Shown here: in pieces, positions 1 to 8,016 of the stretch
Layout: each line of letters starts with the position of its first letter
Numbering within the stretch: the stretch's first letter is position 1
Assembly (NCBI GenBank): GCA_030064795.1
Contig: JASJEI010000271.1
Coordinates: 1 to 27,135, forward strand
Source of the DNA: Pleurocapsa sp. MO_226.B13
Lineage (GTDB): Bacteria; Cyanobacteriota; Cyanobacteriia; Cyanobacteriales; Xenococcaceae
Length of the DNA: 27,135 bases
Direction: 5' to 3'
Notes under the pieces: generated by a model
The model's input: the letters and a program-made list of their open reading frames with translations, nothing else
Told to the model about the DNA's origin: nothing
Databases searched by the model: none
Made by a program: the position numbers and the translations under genes

Positions 1-180
1 TGTAATTAGAGCATGGAGTTGTTCGGGAATGCGATCGCCCTCGACCATAATTATCTCATTAGGTTGATATTCTCGAACGTAGCTATAGGGAACAAGACTT
101 TTCAATTGGGTTGTAGCCAAATCTTGAAAGATCGAGATTTGTTTTAACTGAGCAAGCGACGAGCAACCTTTGACGAGCAT
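1..180 (-). CDS. Crp/Fnr-like cyclic-nucleotide-binding-domain protein, N-terminal 60 codons (partial)
   Basis: The minus strand is open from an ATG at 180 to the left edge, giving 60 residues. The fragment begins MLVKGCSSLAQLKQISIFQD and later has the segment EIIMVEGDRIPEQLHALIT. This is the opening of a cNMP-binding beta-roll: a 'L..IxIFxDL...QL..L' helix, then a 'Y.PNE.I..EGD' strand-turn as in Crp/Fnr regulators and cNMP-binding-domain proteins. An in-frame TAA lies two codons upstream of the ATG, so this is the first possible start; no clear Shine-Dalgarno is seen. The C-terminus is off the window, so a DNA-binding HTH, a second sensory domain or a transporter context cannot be judged. 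The gene is divergent from the RTX-type gene at 554. Confidence 0.7.
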   Translation of the reverse strand, partial: MLVKGCSSLAQLKQISIFQDLATTQLKSLVPYSYVREYQPNEIIMVEGDRIPEQLHALIT

Positions 181-553
181 TAATTAGTACATAATCTTAA
201 TTTGATTATTTTAATTGAACCACAAAAATCTGGCATTTAGGGCGATCGCGCCGATAGTTACTTTTGACTAAATTAAAACTGAGCTAAATAAACTCTTAGA
301 ACCAAGGTATTTTGCAGGGCTATTTGATTCTAAATAGTAGGATAAGTATTGCTCTAAGTACAGGACAAAAAATTTAGTGAGTCAAGAAAATCAGTGTATT
401 TCAAATCTAAATCAGTGAAGATTGAACGTAAAAGATCTAAACCATGGCCAAAAATGCTCTTAGCTAATCTTCCATGCTTCTTGACCTCGATCGATTTGTG
501 TTAATGCAACCATTCTCCCATTTTAATCGCCCAACACCCACTTCCAATATTAG
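181..553. other. Intergenic region between divergent genes
   Basis: This 373-bp AT-rich stretch carries one HIP1-like site (GCGATCGC near 242). I found no convincing gene, tRNA or terminator. In the frame of the gene starting at 554 there is a TAG directly before its ATG, so if that gene was once longer at the 5' end, the extension is not readable here. Confidence 0.5.
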
Positions 554-2701
554 ATGCTGATGAACTTCCAGAAAATGCCATTATCTACCGCACCTGCAAG
601 CGAAGGCACAAAATACAACGATGGTCTATATCAGGGATTTAACTTTCTTTCCCAATCACCATTAAATGCCCTCAATACCACCAACATTGCTTACTTTGTC
701 GCTGATGGAAGATCTCAAACAAATTTCTTCGACCCTAATGATACTTCCTATGTTTTTGATGCTCAACTACTACGAAACTTTGCCAACGTCCAAGCATTTG
801 GTATCGATGATGGTAATAATGCAGCGGGGGCAGTAACCCAAAGTCAGCTAAACTTTGTCGATTCTAACGAGGGTTTAATAGTTGGCGATGCAATGAATCT
901 CTCAACAGAATTACTCAAATCAGGACTAGCATCAGATGTAGAGTTAGTAAACATCCTTGTCGATGGTCAAGTAGTCGATACCATTACACCAGACCAACTA
1001 ACCGACAGTCCACTAGGCTTAACCTACTCTGGTTCAGTAGAAAATCTAGATGTCAGTGTCGATGCCGAAAACATCATTACCGCCGAAGTCGTCTTCACCC
1101 CCGAATCAAACTTTGCCACTACCACCGTAGACTAGACCGTCACCGCAGGACAAGGAACAGTAACCGATGCCGATGGAAATCCCCTTGACGAATCTGGCAA
1201 TACCTCTGGAGACGAAGATCCTTTTGCCAGAGAACGTAATGGTAGCGATAGTGACGATGAAATTACCATCGGCTATGCCGACTTGGGGGCAAATGGTGGT
1301 GCTGGTAATGACTACATTGTCGGTAATAAACGAGATAATCTCCTTAATGGTGGAGAAGGTGACGATACCATTTTTGGTCACGAAGGCGATGATACCATTA
1401 CCACTGGTGCAGGTTTAGATAAAGTCGATGGGGGAGATGGCATCGATACCGTACTCTATAGCGATGTTGTCTATCAAGGCAATAGCAATATCTCTCTCCG
1501 TCAGGCAGCCAATATTGTTATCTACAACAACACCGATACCTTAACCGATATTGAATATCTACAATTTAACGATGTCAGAGTTGATGCCGAAAACTTTGTC
1601 GTTACTCCAGTTTTAGAAGTAGAAGACATTAGCGTTAGGGAAGGAAATTTGAGTAACAATATTGCTCAATTTACCTTTAATCTCTCTACCCCCGCCCCCG
1701 TAGACGTAGTATTTGACTACAGTACTGAAGACATCGATGCAGTTGCAGGAAGTGATTATGTCGCCACCTCTGGACAGATAACTATCCCCGCAGGAGAGAC
1801 GAGTGCTAGTCTAAATCTCGAAGTGATTGGAGATGATGAGGATGAAGGCATCGAACTCTTTGGTTTGAAGATCTTAGGAATATCGGGAGCAACTTTCGCT
1901 AATAATCAGACTGAATATACCCCCATTGCTCAAACCGAAGATGATTTTCTTTACCAGTCCGAATACATTGGTCAAGACTTTAACTACTCTCAAGCAGTAC
2001 CGAATGGTAGTTACGATGTCACCCTTCACTTTGCCGAAATTTTCTTTAACCAGTCAGGAAAACGGGTGTTTGATGTTACTCTCGAAGACCAATTAGTTCT
2101 AGATGATTTTGATATTTATGCCCAAACAGGAGGCAAAGACATTGCTCTAGAAAGAACGTTTAATGTTGATGTCACTGATGAATTGATTAACCTCAATTTC
2201 CTCTCTAGCGTCGATCTAGCCAAAGTCTCGGCAATTGAAATCGAACCAGCTAACTCCGTAACCAGAACTAATGCAGGGGGAGATGAGTACACCGATCTCT
2301 TCGATCGCCAATGGCAAGCCAGCATTGGCTTCACGGGCGATCGCACTTTTTCTAACAATAACCCTATTGCTCAAACCGAGTCTGATTTTCTCTACCAGTC
2401 CGAACACAATGGTCGGGACTTTAGTTACTCTCAAGCAGTAACTAATGGTAATTACGATGTCACTCTCCACTTTGCCGAAATTTACTTTAACCAGTCAGGG
2501 AAACGGGTATTTGATGTCACTCTCGAAGATCAATTAGTCCTGGATGATTTTGACATCTTGGCCCAAGCAGGAGGCAAGGATATTGCTCTGGAGAGGACGT
2601 TTAATGTTAATGTTACTGATGGATCTCTCGATTTGGACTTTCTCTCTAGTGTGAACCTAGCCAAAATCTCGGCGATTGAAATTTCCGCTTCAGATTTTTA
2701 G
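554..2701 (+). pseudogene. RTX / Calx-beta / tandem malectin-domain surface protein, interrupted by an in-frame TAG
   Basis: One reading frame runs from the ATG at 554 to the TAA at 2701 and is broken only by TAG at 1133-1135. Both sides are protein-like: ...TTTVD-stop-TVTAGQGTVTDADG. In continuous numbering, residues about 1-193 are an Asp/Asn-rich domain I do not recognise. Residues about 244-300 hold RTX Ca-binding nonapeptides (NGGAGNDYI, NGGEGDDTI, DGGDGIDTV). Residues about 355-450 are a Calx-beta domain (VREGN...ISGATF region). Residues about 456-592 and 603-714 are two malectin-like carbohydrate-binding domains (YDVTLHFAE, GKRVFDVTLEDQLVLDDFDI). Such proteins are usually secreted by type I machinery or sit at the cell surface. 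The N-terminus has no signal peptide and a stop directly precedes the ATG, so the gene may also be 5' truncated. A CAG-to-TAG change would explain the stop. Alternatives are readthrough, or two separate proteins with the second starting near 1283. Confidence 0.75.
1918..2698 (+). repeat. Intragenic tandem duplication of the malectin-like domain (441-bp period)
   Basis: ATTGCTCAAACCGA occurs at 1925 and again at 2366, exactly 441 bp (147 codons) apart. The following sequence matches closely at DNA level (TTTCT.TACCAGTCCGAA, GGTA.TTACGATGTCAC, TTTAACCAGTCAGG.AAACGGGT, TTTGATGT.ACTCTCGAAGA.CAATTAGT). The second unit lacks the roughly 30-residue tail that follows the first. This is an in-frame domain duplication inside the interrupted RTX gene, still young enough to align by eye. 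Confidence 0.85.
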
Positions 2702-2775
2702 GTCGATCGCAATTTGGATCTTGGCGATTGAAATTGAAGTAGTTAAAGGCGATCGCTTTGATAGAAAATTAATCA

Positions 2776-2940
2776 ATGGAGAGGGCGATCGCCTTTACCT
2801 TACCTTTACCTCAATTTATGGCAATTGCGAGAAACTTAGCCCCGAATTTAGATCGAGATGCACTCTTCAAGTATATGGCAAAGCGCGAGCGCGAAAATGT
2901 AAGTACGATCTCGATCGCATTTTGGACATTTTTAGAATGA
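2776..2940 (+). CDS. Possible small protein, 54 aa, unknown function
   Basis: ATG at 2776 is the first start after an in-frame TAA at 2770-2772, and the frame ends at TGA 2938-2940. The product has a mixed, protein-like composition, with MAIARNLAPNLDRDALFKYM in the middle and a C-terminus of KRERENVSTISIAFWTFLE. It reads much better than the overlapping longer frame that starts at 2676. It lies 74 bp after the RTX gene on the same strand. I recognise no family; it could be a genuine small protein or the remnant of a larger one. The segment overlaps a HIP1 site at 2784, and no strong Shine-Dalgarno is visible. Confidence 0.35.
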   Translation: MERAIAFTLPLPQFMAIARNLAPNLDRDALFKYMAKRERENVSTISIAFWTFLE

Positions 2941-3164
2941 AATAGCCCTGGGTATTTTGTTCTTTTTCTTAGAGATTGGTGGCTAAAAAATTAGTTATTT
3001 TTTGCATTTTTGACAACCTAACTGTCTATCTTGACGCTTGAAGCTGCGATCGCTAAATTCAATCTTGCTAGGTAAGATTAAGTAATAAAGTTTTGAGCAT
3101 CAAAATGTTACTATTTCTTCTATCCTAGCCAGATTATTTTCTTGATTAGCTAATAAAGTAGGTT

Positions 3165-3404
3165 TTAGTTTTGAGTGTATCTCTCAGCAATAGAACAGAC
3201 AGAATTTAAGTAATTACGAGAACAAGCCCGATAATCTGTAGGCTTTATGCTTTGATGGTTTTGCAACAGGAATAAAGACATACTAGCGTTAATTACTTGG
3301 TCTTGATTCCACTGGGGATTGACAGCTAAAAAATCTTTAATGCAATTGTAGATACTTTCATCTACTTCAATACTTAGGAGAACTTTATTTGGCTCTGATC
3401 TCAT
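3165..3404 (-). CDS. DUF2811 family small protein
   Basis: This 79-aa protein starts at ATG 3404 (MRSEPNKVLLSIEVDE). It matches the cyanobacterial DUF2811 pattern: a short beta strand (VLLSIEVDESIY), an amphipathic helix (CIKDFLAVNPQWNQD), a second helix with the LFLLQN signature, and a C-terminal R.YLN..C segment. In family members the equivalent stretches read roughly 'E.LH..L..YL..HP.WDQDR...AALSLFLLQN'. No molecular function is established for the family; the fold looks like a small ribbon-helix-helix or coiled adaptor, which is inference. The gene stands alone with more than 200 bp on either side. Two pairs of direct repeats lie 100-220 bp upstream of its start and may matter for its control. 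Confidence 0.7.
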   Translation of the reverse strand: MRSEPNKVLLSIEVDESIYNCIKDFLAVNPQWNQDQVINASMSLFLLQNHQSIKPTDYRACSRNYLNSVCSIAERYTQN

Positions 3405-3509
3405 TGTGTGGATTTTAAATAAAATATTGATTTGTTAATTCACTCTATCAAAGTTATTTACGATCGTAGTTTTAATATTTAAATAGATTATTTATGTGGA
3501 TTGTTCGCT

Positions 3510-3621
3510 GAAAATACTGATTTTTAACTATGTGAAAATACTGATATCAAACGAGTTGTCAAGACCTAATTATAAAGAAATAATTTACTTCTGGGGAAAA
3601 GTCAGATGATTCTGGGGAAAA
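3510..3621. repeat. Two pairs of 12-bp direct repeats upstream of DUF2811
   Basis: GAAAATACTGAT occurs at 3510-3521 and 3534-3545 (24-bp step). TTCTGGGGAAAA occurs at 3589-3600 and 3610-3621 (21-bp step, two helical turns). The two pairs sit within 112 bp of non-coding DNA. The regular spacing fits binding sites for a dimeric or cooperatively binding protein, but could equally be a remnant of a mobile element end. Function is not shown. Confidence 0.55.
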
Positions 3622-3805
3622 AAGCTGGAATACTTAATTACCGATGATGATAAGTAATTCTTATCAGACTAGCGCGTCTAGGCTCAAATACTAGGTTGAT
3701 TTTTGAACCTGTAATCAATTGTTCCTCGAAAGTTAGAGTTTATCCTAAATCCGATTGGTAAAAGTGGCATTTAATTGATTCCTACAGTATGAAGTGGAAA
3801 ATCAA

Positions 3806-3830
3806 TACTGATTACTGATTACTGATTACT
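3806..3830. repeat. Heptamer tandem repeat (TACTGAT, 3.6 copies)
   Basis: TACTGAT is repeated three full times plus TACT, with no mismatch. Short heptanucleotide tandem arrays (STRR type) are common in intergenic DNA of many cyanobacteria. Two other heptamer arrays of different sequence occur in this window, at 7883 and 26951. Confidence 0.85.
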
Positions 3831-4038
3831 TCAAAAAATAAATAATACCGACTGGAACCAAAAATACAACAGAACTTAAGGTGGGGCATTGCCAACCCCA
3901 ATAGTGTTCGGATAAGTCTTATTTTTCTCTCCCCCTGCTACCCCTACTTCCCTTGCTTGTCTCAACACATAACTTCATTGACCAAACAGTATTGTTGCCC
4001 ACCCTACCTATGGCTCAAATCGAAGTTGAACCAATAGG

Positions 4039-5532
4039 TCAAATACTTAACAAACTAGCGATCGCGTTGGGAAGAGGTAAGATAATTACAATCAATAGGG
4101 CTATAGCTACTAAACCAAAGCAATCTCTCGCATTATCGAGTTCAGTTACGTCATTAAGAGCAGGTTGATCGATGAGCGGAATTAACCACATAATAATCGT
4201 CCAAATCCAAAAATAAGGATGTATCAGAGAAAAGAGTAACGCCAAAATCCGAGTAACTTGTCCGACTGCGATCGCCATTTTTTGTCCAAATACAGCATGA
4301 ACAATATGTCCTCCATCTAGTTGTCCGATGGGTATGAGATTAATTGCAGTGATAAACAAGCCGACGCAACCTGCAACTGCTAGAGGATGAAGCTGAATAC
4401 CCATTTCTGGGGTTAGAGATGCTCCCAAAACCAATTTGGCTAACAGGGCAAAAAAGAAGGATATACGAGGATCTTGAGCCTGAAGATTGAGTGTAGAAGA
4501 TTCTTCTAAAGGGACGACGGTAGAAAGAGATAGCCCCCCAATCAAAATGGGAATAATTAAGATAAAACCCGATAAAGAATTGACAATTGCCAGATCGAAT
4601 AAAGCCTTACGATGAGGAATGGGCGAGCGTCTTTGGTTCAATGCGCCCAAAGTACCGACTGCAAAATTATCTAGTAAGAAGGGAAAGGGAATAAAGTAAG
4701 GTAGACTAGTGCGAACTTGATAATAGGTAGAGACAAAATAATGACTAAACTTTTGCAGGGCAATAATTAGCATTAACGGCAAACTGTAAACCAGTCCACC
4801 AAGCAACAAACCAGGATTGGAAAATAATTCTTCTGAGGGTGTGCCATCAATATTAACTCCAGCAACGGTAGTCGTTAGGACGGTAATCAAAAACATGACC
4901 GAGGCAAATCCAATTCGCAGTTCGTTTTCCACCTCGCCTTTTTTGTCAGCTTGAGCTTGGGGGTTAGGAACAAGAGCAAAGAAGGGTTTTCCCCGAAGAT
5001 TTTCTTGAAAGATCAGAAAAAAGCGATCGCCAAAAGCCTGTTCGATGTTGTCTTTAATTTCGTTGTATGCTTTTTCAGGGATAGTTTTGAGTTTTCCCCG
5101 ACAGAATATTGCTTGAGGACGATAGTCAATATTTTGTAGATAATAAACATTCCAGGGGAAACAGTTCCGCAGAGTTGCTTCTTCCTTAGTATCGATTGGA
5201 CGGGGAGGAGTAGATTCGGCAACAGGTTTAGCCATAGCTATGGTTTCGTTTTCGCTTTTTTTTAGGGGGATTTCTTTTGTTTTCTCTGGTTTACCTCGCT
5301 GGACGAGCCAGCCATATAATAGAGGGCAGACAATTAGAGGAAACAAAAATACAGGCAAGGGTAAAGGTTGTTCTTCGCCAAAAATATAAGTCCAGATAGT
5401 CCAGATACAGGATGGTAACATAATTACCAGCCAACATAGCCACACAGGTGTAGTGGTTCTGCCTTTGACGCTTCGATGAACGACATAATAAGCAAGAGGG
5501 CTTAATATAAGTAAAATCAACCAGAGTTTCAT
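4039..5532 (-). CDS. Site-2 protease (M50) homologue lacking the HExxH motif, EGY3-like
   Basis: This membrane protein belongs to the EGY/cyanobacterial branch of the S2P metalloproteases. In numbering from an upstream TTG at 5577, residues 18-36, 44-63 and 78-92 are N-terminal hydrophobic segments. About 135-205 is the soluble domain typical of this branch. From 222 onward are the core TM helices, including the conserved SLPYFIPFPF after the first catalytic helix. The zinc motif HExxH is replaced by QKFSH (275-279): the first His is Gln, the catalytic Glu is Lys, and only the second His remains. The second active-site motif NLIPIGQLDGGH (413-424) is intact. I chose ATG 5532 (MKLWLILLILSP, 497 aa) over the TTG at 5577 because the protein then begins directly with its first TM helix. 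The product is probably a non-proteolytic scaffold or regulator like plant EGY3; that function is inference. It is divergent from the gene at 5659. Confidence 0.85.
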   Translation of the reverse strand: MKLWLILLILSPLAYYVVHRSVKGRTTTPVWLCWLVIMLPSCIWTIWTYIFGEEQPLPLPVFLFPLIVCPLLYGWLVQRGKPEKTKEIPLKKSENETIAMAKPVAESTPPRPIDTKEEATLRNCFPWNVYYLQNIDYRPQAIFCRGKLKTIPEKAYNEIKDNIEQAFGDRFFLIFQENLRGKPFFALVPNPQAQADKKGEVENELRIGFASVMFLITVLTTTVAGVNIDGTPSEELFSNPGLLLGGLVYSLPLMLIIALQKFSHYFVSTYYQVRTSLPYFIPFPFLLDNFAVGTLGALNQRRSPIPHRKALFDLAIVNSLSGFILIIPILIGGLSLSTVVPLEESSTLNLQAQDPRISFFFALLAKLVLGASLTPEMGIQLHPLAVAGCVGLFITAINLIPIGQLDGGHIVHAVFGQKMAIAVGQVTRILALLFSLIHPYFWIWTIIMWLIPLIDQPALNDVTELDNARDCFGLVAIALLIVIILPLPNAIASLLSI

Positions 5533-5658
5533 AAAAAAGCGTTCCGAATCTGTAGGGGAAGTTTTCTTCCTAAACAACTATTTTGGACTGTGGATTAAGT
5601 ATATAAAGATAAAATAAAAATGTAATTAGACGACTAGCTTAAGTATCTCAATTTTAGA

Positions 5659-6354
5659 ATGCCCCAAAACTCGACTAAAATTAATGCCAGCCTTGGTAAG
5701 GTCAAATCTCCTCGCTTGGTTTTGCCAGGAATCTTGGCGTTTGCACCCAATCGAGATACTTTAGGTGCGACCTCTTATTTAATTGTAAATAAAAGTGGCA
5801 ATATTCTCCTTGATTGCCCTGCTTGGAATGAAACCAATCAAAATTTTTTGCAGAGTCAGGGAGGAGTCAAATCGTTAATTATTACCCATCGAGGCGGAAT
5901 TGGTAAACGGGTTCTAGAGATGCAAAAAACTCTGGATTGTCAAATAATTATTCAAGAACAAGAGGCTTATTTATTACCAGAAGTAGAAGTTACTTCTTTT
6001 GCCGAAAATTTAATTATAGATTCAGATTTTGAGCTAATTTGGACACCAGGACATTCTCCTGGTTCGTCTTGTCTCTACTGGCAACAAGAGGGCGGGATCT
6101 TATTTACGGGCAGACATTTACTACCAAAATCCCCCACTGAAATTGCTCCCTTACGTTCTGCCAAAACTTTTCATTGGTGGCGACAGTTAAATAGTATTGC
6201 TAAATTGCGCGATCGCTTTTCTGCCAATACCTTAAACTACATTCTGCCTGGGGCAAATACGGGCTATTTGCGAGGCGAAGGATATATTGCCGATGCCTAC
6301 CAAAAATTATCAGCATTGGACTTGGATGCACTGCGTTCTATTGAAGCTATTTAA
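5659..6354 (+). CDS. MBL-fold metallo-hydrolase-like protein with degenerate metal site
   Basis: This 231-aa protein has the metallo-beta-lactamase fold: NTLGATSYLI-like opening strands (around 33-42), ILLDCPAW (49-56), the SLIITH strand (72-77), and the second-His loop TPGHSPGSSCLY (129-140). The hallmark HxHxDH is THRGGIG (76-82), so only the first His survives. The usual 'FTGD' metal-bridging Asp is Arg (FTGRHLL, 149-155). Full-length domains with conserved structural motifs but altered ligands suggest a cyanobacterial subfamily that binds one metal or none, rather than a damaged gene. Substrate is unknown. The start is ATG 5659, 126 bp from the divergent S2P homologue's ATG, so the two may share a promoter region. 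Confidence 0.75.
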   Translation: MPQNSTKINASLGKVKSPRLVLPGILAFAPNRDTLGATSYLIVNKSGNILLDCPAWNETNQNFLQSQGGVKSLIITHRGGIGKRVLEMQKTLDCQIIIQEQEAYLLPEVEVTSFAENLIIDSDFELIWTPGHSPGSSCLYWQQEGGILFTGRHLLPKSPTEIAPLRSAKTFHWWRQLNSIAKLRDRFSANTLNYILPGANTGYLRGEGYIADAYQKLSALDLDALRSIEAI

Positions 6355-6530
6355 GAAGTCAAAATTATGAATGAATCTGGTAAGGCGATCGCGATGTCAT
6401 TTCTCCATTTATACCTGCGCCTTGGAGTGTTATCTTTTTTCCGCCTGAAAAACAATTTTGTAACAACCTTATTTTTTGAATTTTTTCTGTAAACTAGAAA
6501 ACTAGATTTTTATTTTTATGATTGCGGGTT

Positions 6531-7880
6531 ATGTCTTACGAATCAAAATTAGATCGTCAATCTGGCAAGTTAATTAACCCAGCAAAGTTAAGTCTATTGC
6601 TTTCAGTCGCGCTACACTTGCTGGTGCTAAAATTTGGTTTACCCTCAATAGATTTTAATAATGATTCTGGCAGAAGAGAAGTTTCCATCATTGAACTCAA
6701 TCCAGAACAACAGACTCGTTTACCCAATGTATCGCCTCAATTAGATACTCCAAATGTACCAGATCTTGGGGATCTACCTTTTGACGATAGCGAACCCGCA
6801 GCACCGTTTGCCATACCGCCTTCTTTGATTCCAGGTGTAGGAAATCCTGATAATTTATCACCTTTGGTCATTCCAGCACCACCCAATTTCGACAATCTCC
6901 CGCCTTTACCGCCGATAACAGATATTACTCTTCCTCCCGTTGGTGACTTATCAGATCTTCCCCTCCCACCAGAAATTAGTCCTGAAGATTTTAAGGTCGA
7001 TCCTGCGAAATTACCGCCACCAACTACAGATAAACCAGAACCGCCTTCTGTTCCAGAAACTCAACCCGAAACTCAACCCGAACCTAAACCTCAACCCGAA
7101 GCTCAACCCGAACCCAAGCCTCAACCTACCCCAGAACAGATTGCAGCCAGAAAAGCTGTGGAAAATCAGCAAAGGATCGCTCAACTTAGTCAAAGTCTCA
7201 AAAGAGATCGGACTGGCACTAGCGATGAAGAAGCACGCAAAAACTACGTTGCCTGGCTAGCGAAAGTACAGGATGTAGAACCAGAGAGGATCGAAATCAA
7301 AGGGACATATCCTAGAGATGCCTGTATCCGTAGGCTAGAGGGCAGCAGTGTCTATGGTGTGGTGGTGGATGCAGAGGGAAAGGTAGTTGCTTTGGATTTA
7401 ATTAAAGGCGCGAAGTATCCGATTTTTAATCAACAAGCTAGCCAAGAAATTGTTGAAACCGTTTTGGAAAATGATAGCGAAAAACCGAAACCCTATCAGG
7501 TGACGGTTAACTATGAGTACGATTCAGAAATTTGCCCTTCTCTAACCTTACCCTCGATTCGCAGACAAGAAGAAAAAGAAGAACAGCAGAAAACCGAACC
7601 CAAACCTCAGCCTGAAGCCAAGCCAGAAGTTAAGCCAGAACCCAAACCCGCACCCGCACCCGAAGCTAAACCCGAACCCGAACCCGAACCCGAACCCGAA
7701 CCCAAATCAGAACCCGCACCCGCACCCGCACCTGCACCTGCACCTGCACCTACACCCGCACCAGAACCAGAACCATTGCCATCATTACGCGATCGCCTGC
7801 GAGATATACCCCTACCAGATCGCAAACCAGTCGATTTTAAAGATGTCCCCTTGCCCGATAAACCCAACTTCGGGAATTAA
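6531..7880 (+). CDS. TonB-like energy transducer, proline-rich
   Basis: This 449-aa protein from ATG 6531 has one N-terminal membrane anchor (about 20-37, LSLLLSVALHLLVLKFGL). A segment typical of cyanobacterial TonB-like proteins follows (RREVSIIELNPEQQTRLP, 48-65). Next come a long Pro-rich linker ending in QPEPKPQ repeats (160-205) and a globular domain of about 255-332 (YPRDACI, GVVVDAEGKV, YQVTVNYEY) that resembles the TonB C-terminal fold. TonB proteins pass inner-membrane proton-motive force to outer-membrane receptors. Unusually, a second Pro-rich tail follows the globular domain (355-416, with PEPEPEPEPEP and APAPAPAPAP), ending in PLPDRKP/PLPDKPN motifs. An upstream TTG at 6522 is possible but less likely. 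No exbB/exbD or receptor gene is nearby, so the partner is unknown. Confidence 0.65.
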   Translation: MSYESKLDRQSGKLINPAKLSLLLSVALHLLVLKFGLPSIDFNNDSGRREVSIIELNPEQQTRLPNVSPQLDTPNVPDLGDLPFDDSEPAAPFAIPPSLIPGVGNPDNLSPLVIPAPPNFDNLPPLPPITDITLPPVGDLSDLPLPPEISPEDFKVDPAKLPPPTTDKPEPPSVPETQPETQPEPKPQPEAQPEPKPQPTPEQIAARKAVENQQRIAQLSQSLKRDRTGTSDEEARKNYVAWLAKVQDVEPERIEIKGTYPRDACIRRLEGSSVYGVVVDAEGKVVALDLIKGAKYPIFNQQASQEIVETVLENDSEKPKPYQVTVNYEYDSEICPSLTLPSIRRQEEKEEQQKTEPKPQPEAKPEVKPEPKPAPAPEAKPEPEPEPEPEPKSEPAPAPAPAPAPAPTPAPEPEPLPSLRDRLRDIPLPDRKPVDFKDVPLPDKPNFGN

Positions 7881-7882
7881 GT

Positions 7883-7931
7883 TTCGGAGTTCGGAATTCG
7901 GAGTTTGGAGTTCGGAGTTCGAAGTTGGTAG
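7883..7931. repeat. Heptamer tandem repeat (TTCGGAG, seven units)
   Basis: Seven consecutive heptads with consensus TTCGGAG follow the TonB-like stop codon: TTCGGAG, TTCGGAA, TTCGGAG, TTTGGAG, TTCGGAG, TTCGAAG, TTGGTAG. Divergence rises towards the right end, as expected for an old array. This is an STRR-type cyanobacterial intergenic repeat. Confidence 0.8.
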
Positions 7932-7955
7932 TGCGATCGCGCTGTAGTTGTAGGA

Positions 7956-8007
7956 TGGGCAAAAAATCACAAGGGTCAAAACAGTTTGAAGCTAATTTTA
8001 TTGCCCA
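7956..8007. terminator. Inverted repeat between convergent genes, possible bidirectional terminator
   Basis: TGGGCAAAAAAT at 7956-7967 is mirrored by ATTTTATTGCCCA at 7995-8007, with a loop of about 27 nt. It sits exactly between the 3' ends of the TonB-like gene (+) and the replication gene (-). Each arm gives a GC stem next to an A/T run in both directions, so a two-way terminator is plausible. The long loop makes it weaker than a classical hairpin; a small dispersed repeat is the alternative. Confidence 0.4.
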
Positions 8008-8016
8008 GCACAACTG

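Larger units (their letters stand above)
3405..4038. other. Long non-coding region with several short direct repeats
   Basis: This 634-bp AT-rich region lies between the DUF2811 gene and the 3' end of the site-2-protease homologue. It holds the two direct-repeat pairs at 3510-3621, the heptamer array at 3806-3830, and a GGTGGGGCATTGCCAACCCC segment at 3880-3899. The last is partly mirrored by TTGCCCACCCTACC near 3994 and resembles small dispersed cyanobacterial repeats. I see no credible gene. A plus-strand frame at 3953-4168 mostly overlaps the 3' end of the neighbouring gene in antisense and has no coding character. Confidence 0.5.

Noticed and set aside
2676..2945. 89-residue plus-strand frame overlapping the end of the RTX gene
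   Set aside because: Overlaps the RTX gene's last codons, has HIP1-derived low-complexity residues (EVVKGDRFDRKL) and no family resemblance; the 54-aa frame at 2776-2940 on the same strand looks better.
3806..3830. CRISPR array
   Set aside because: The repeats here and at 7883 and 26951 are 7-bp tandem units without spacers; no cas genes in the window.
3953..4168. 71-residue plus-strand frame
   Set aside because: More than half is antisense to the conserved C-terminus of the site-2-protease homologue; no coding features of its own.
7607..7867. Gly/Ala/Ser-rich minus-strand frame of 86 residues
   Set aside because: Antisense image of the CCCGAA/CCCGCA codon repeats of the TonB-like gene, which keep every frame open.
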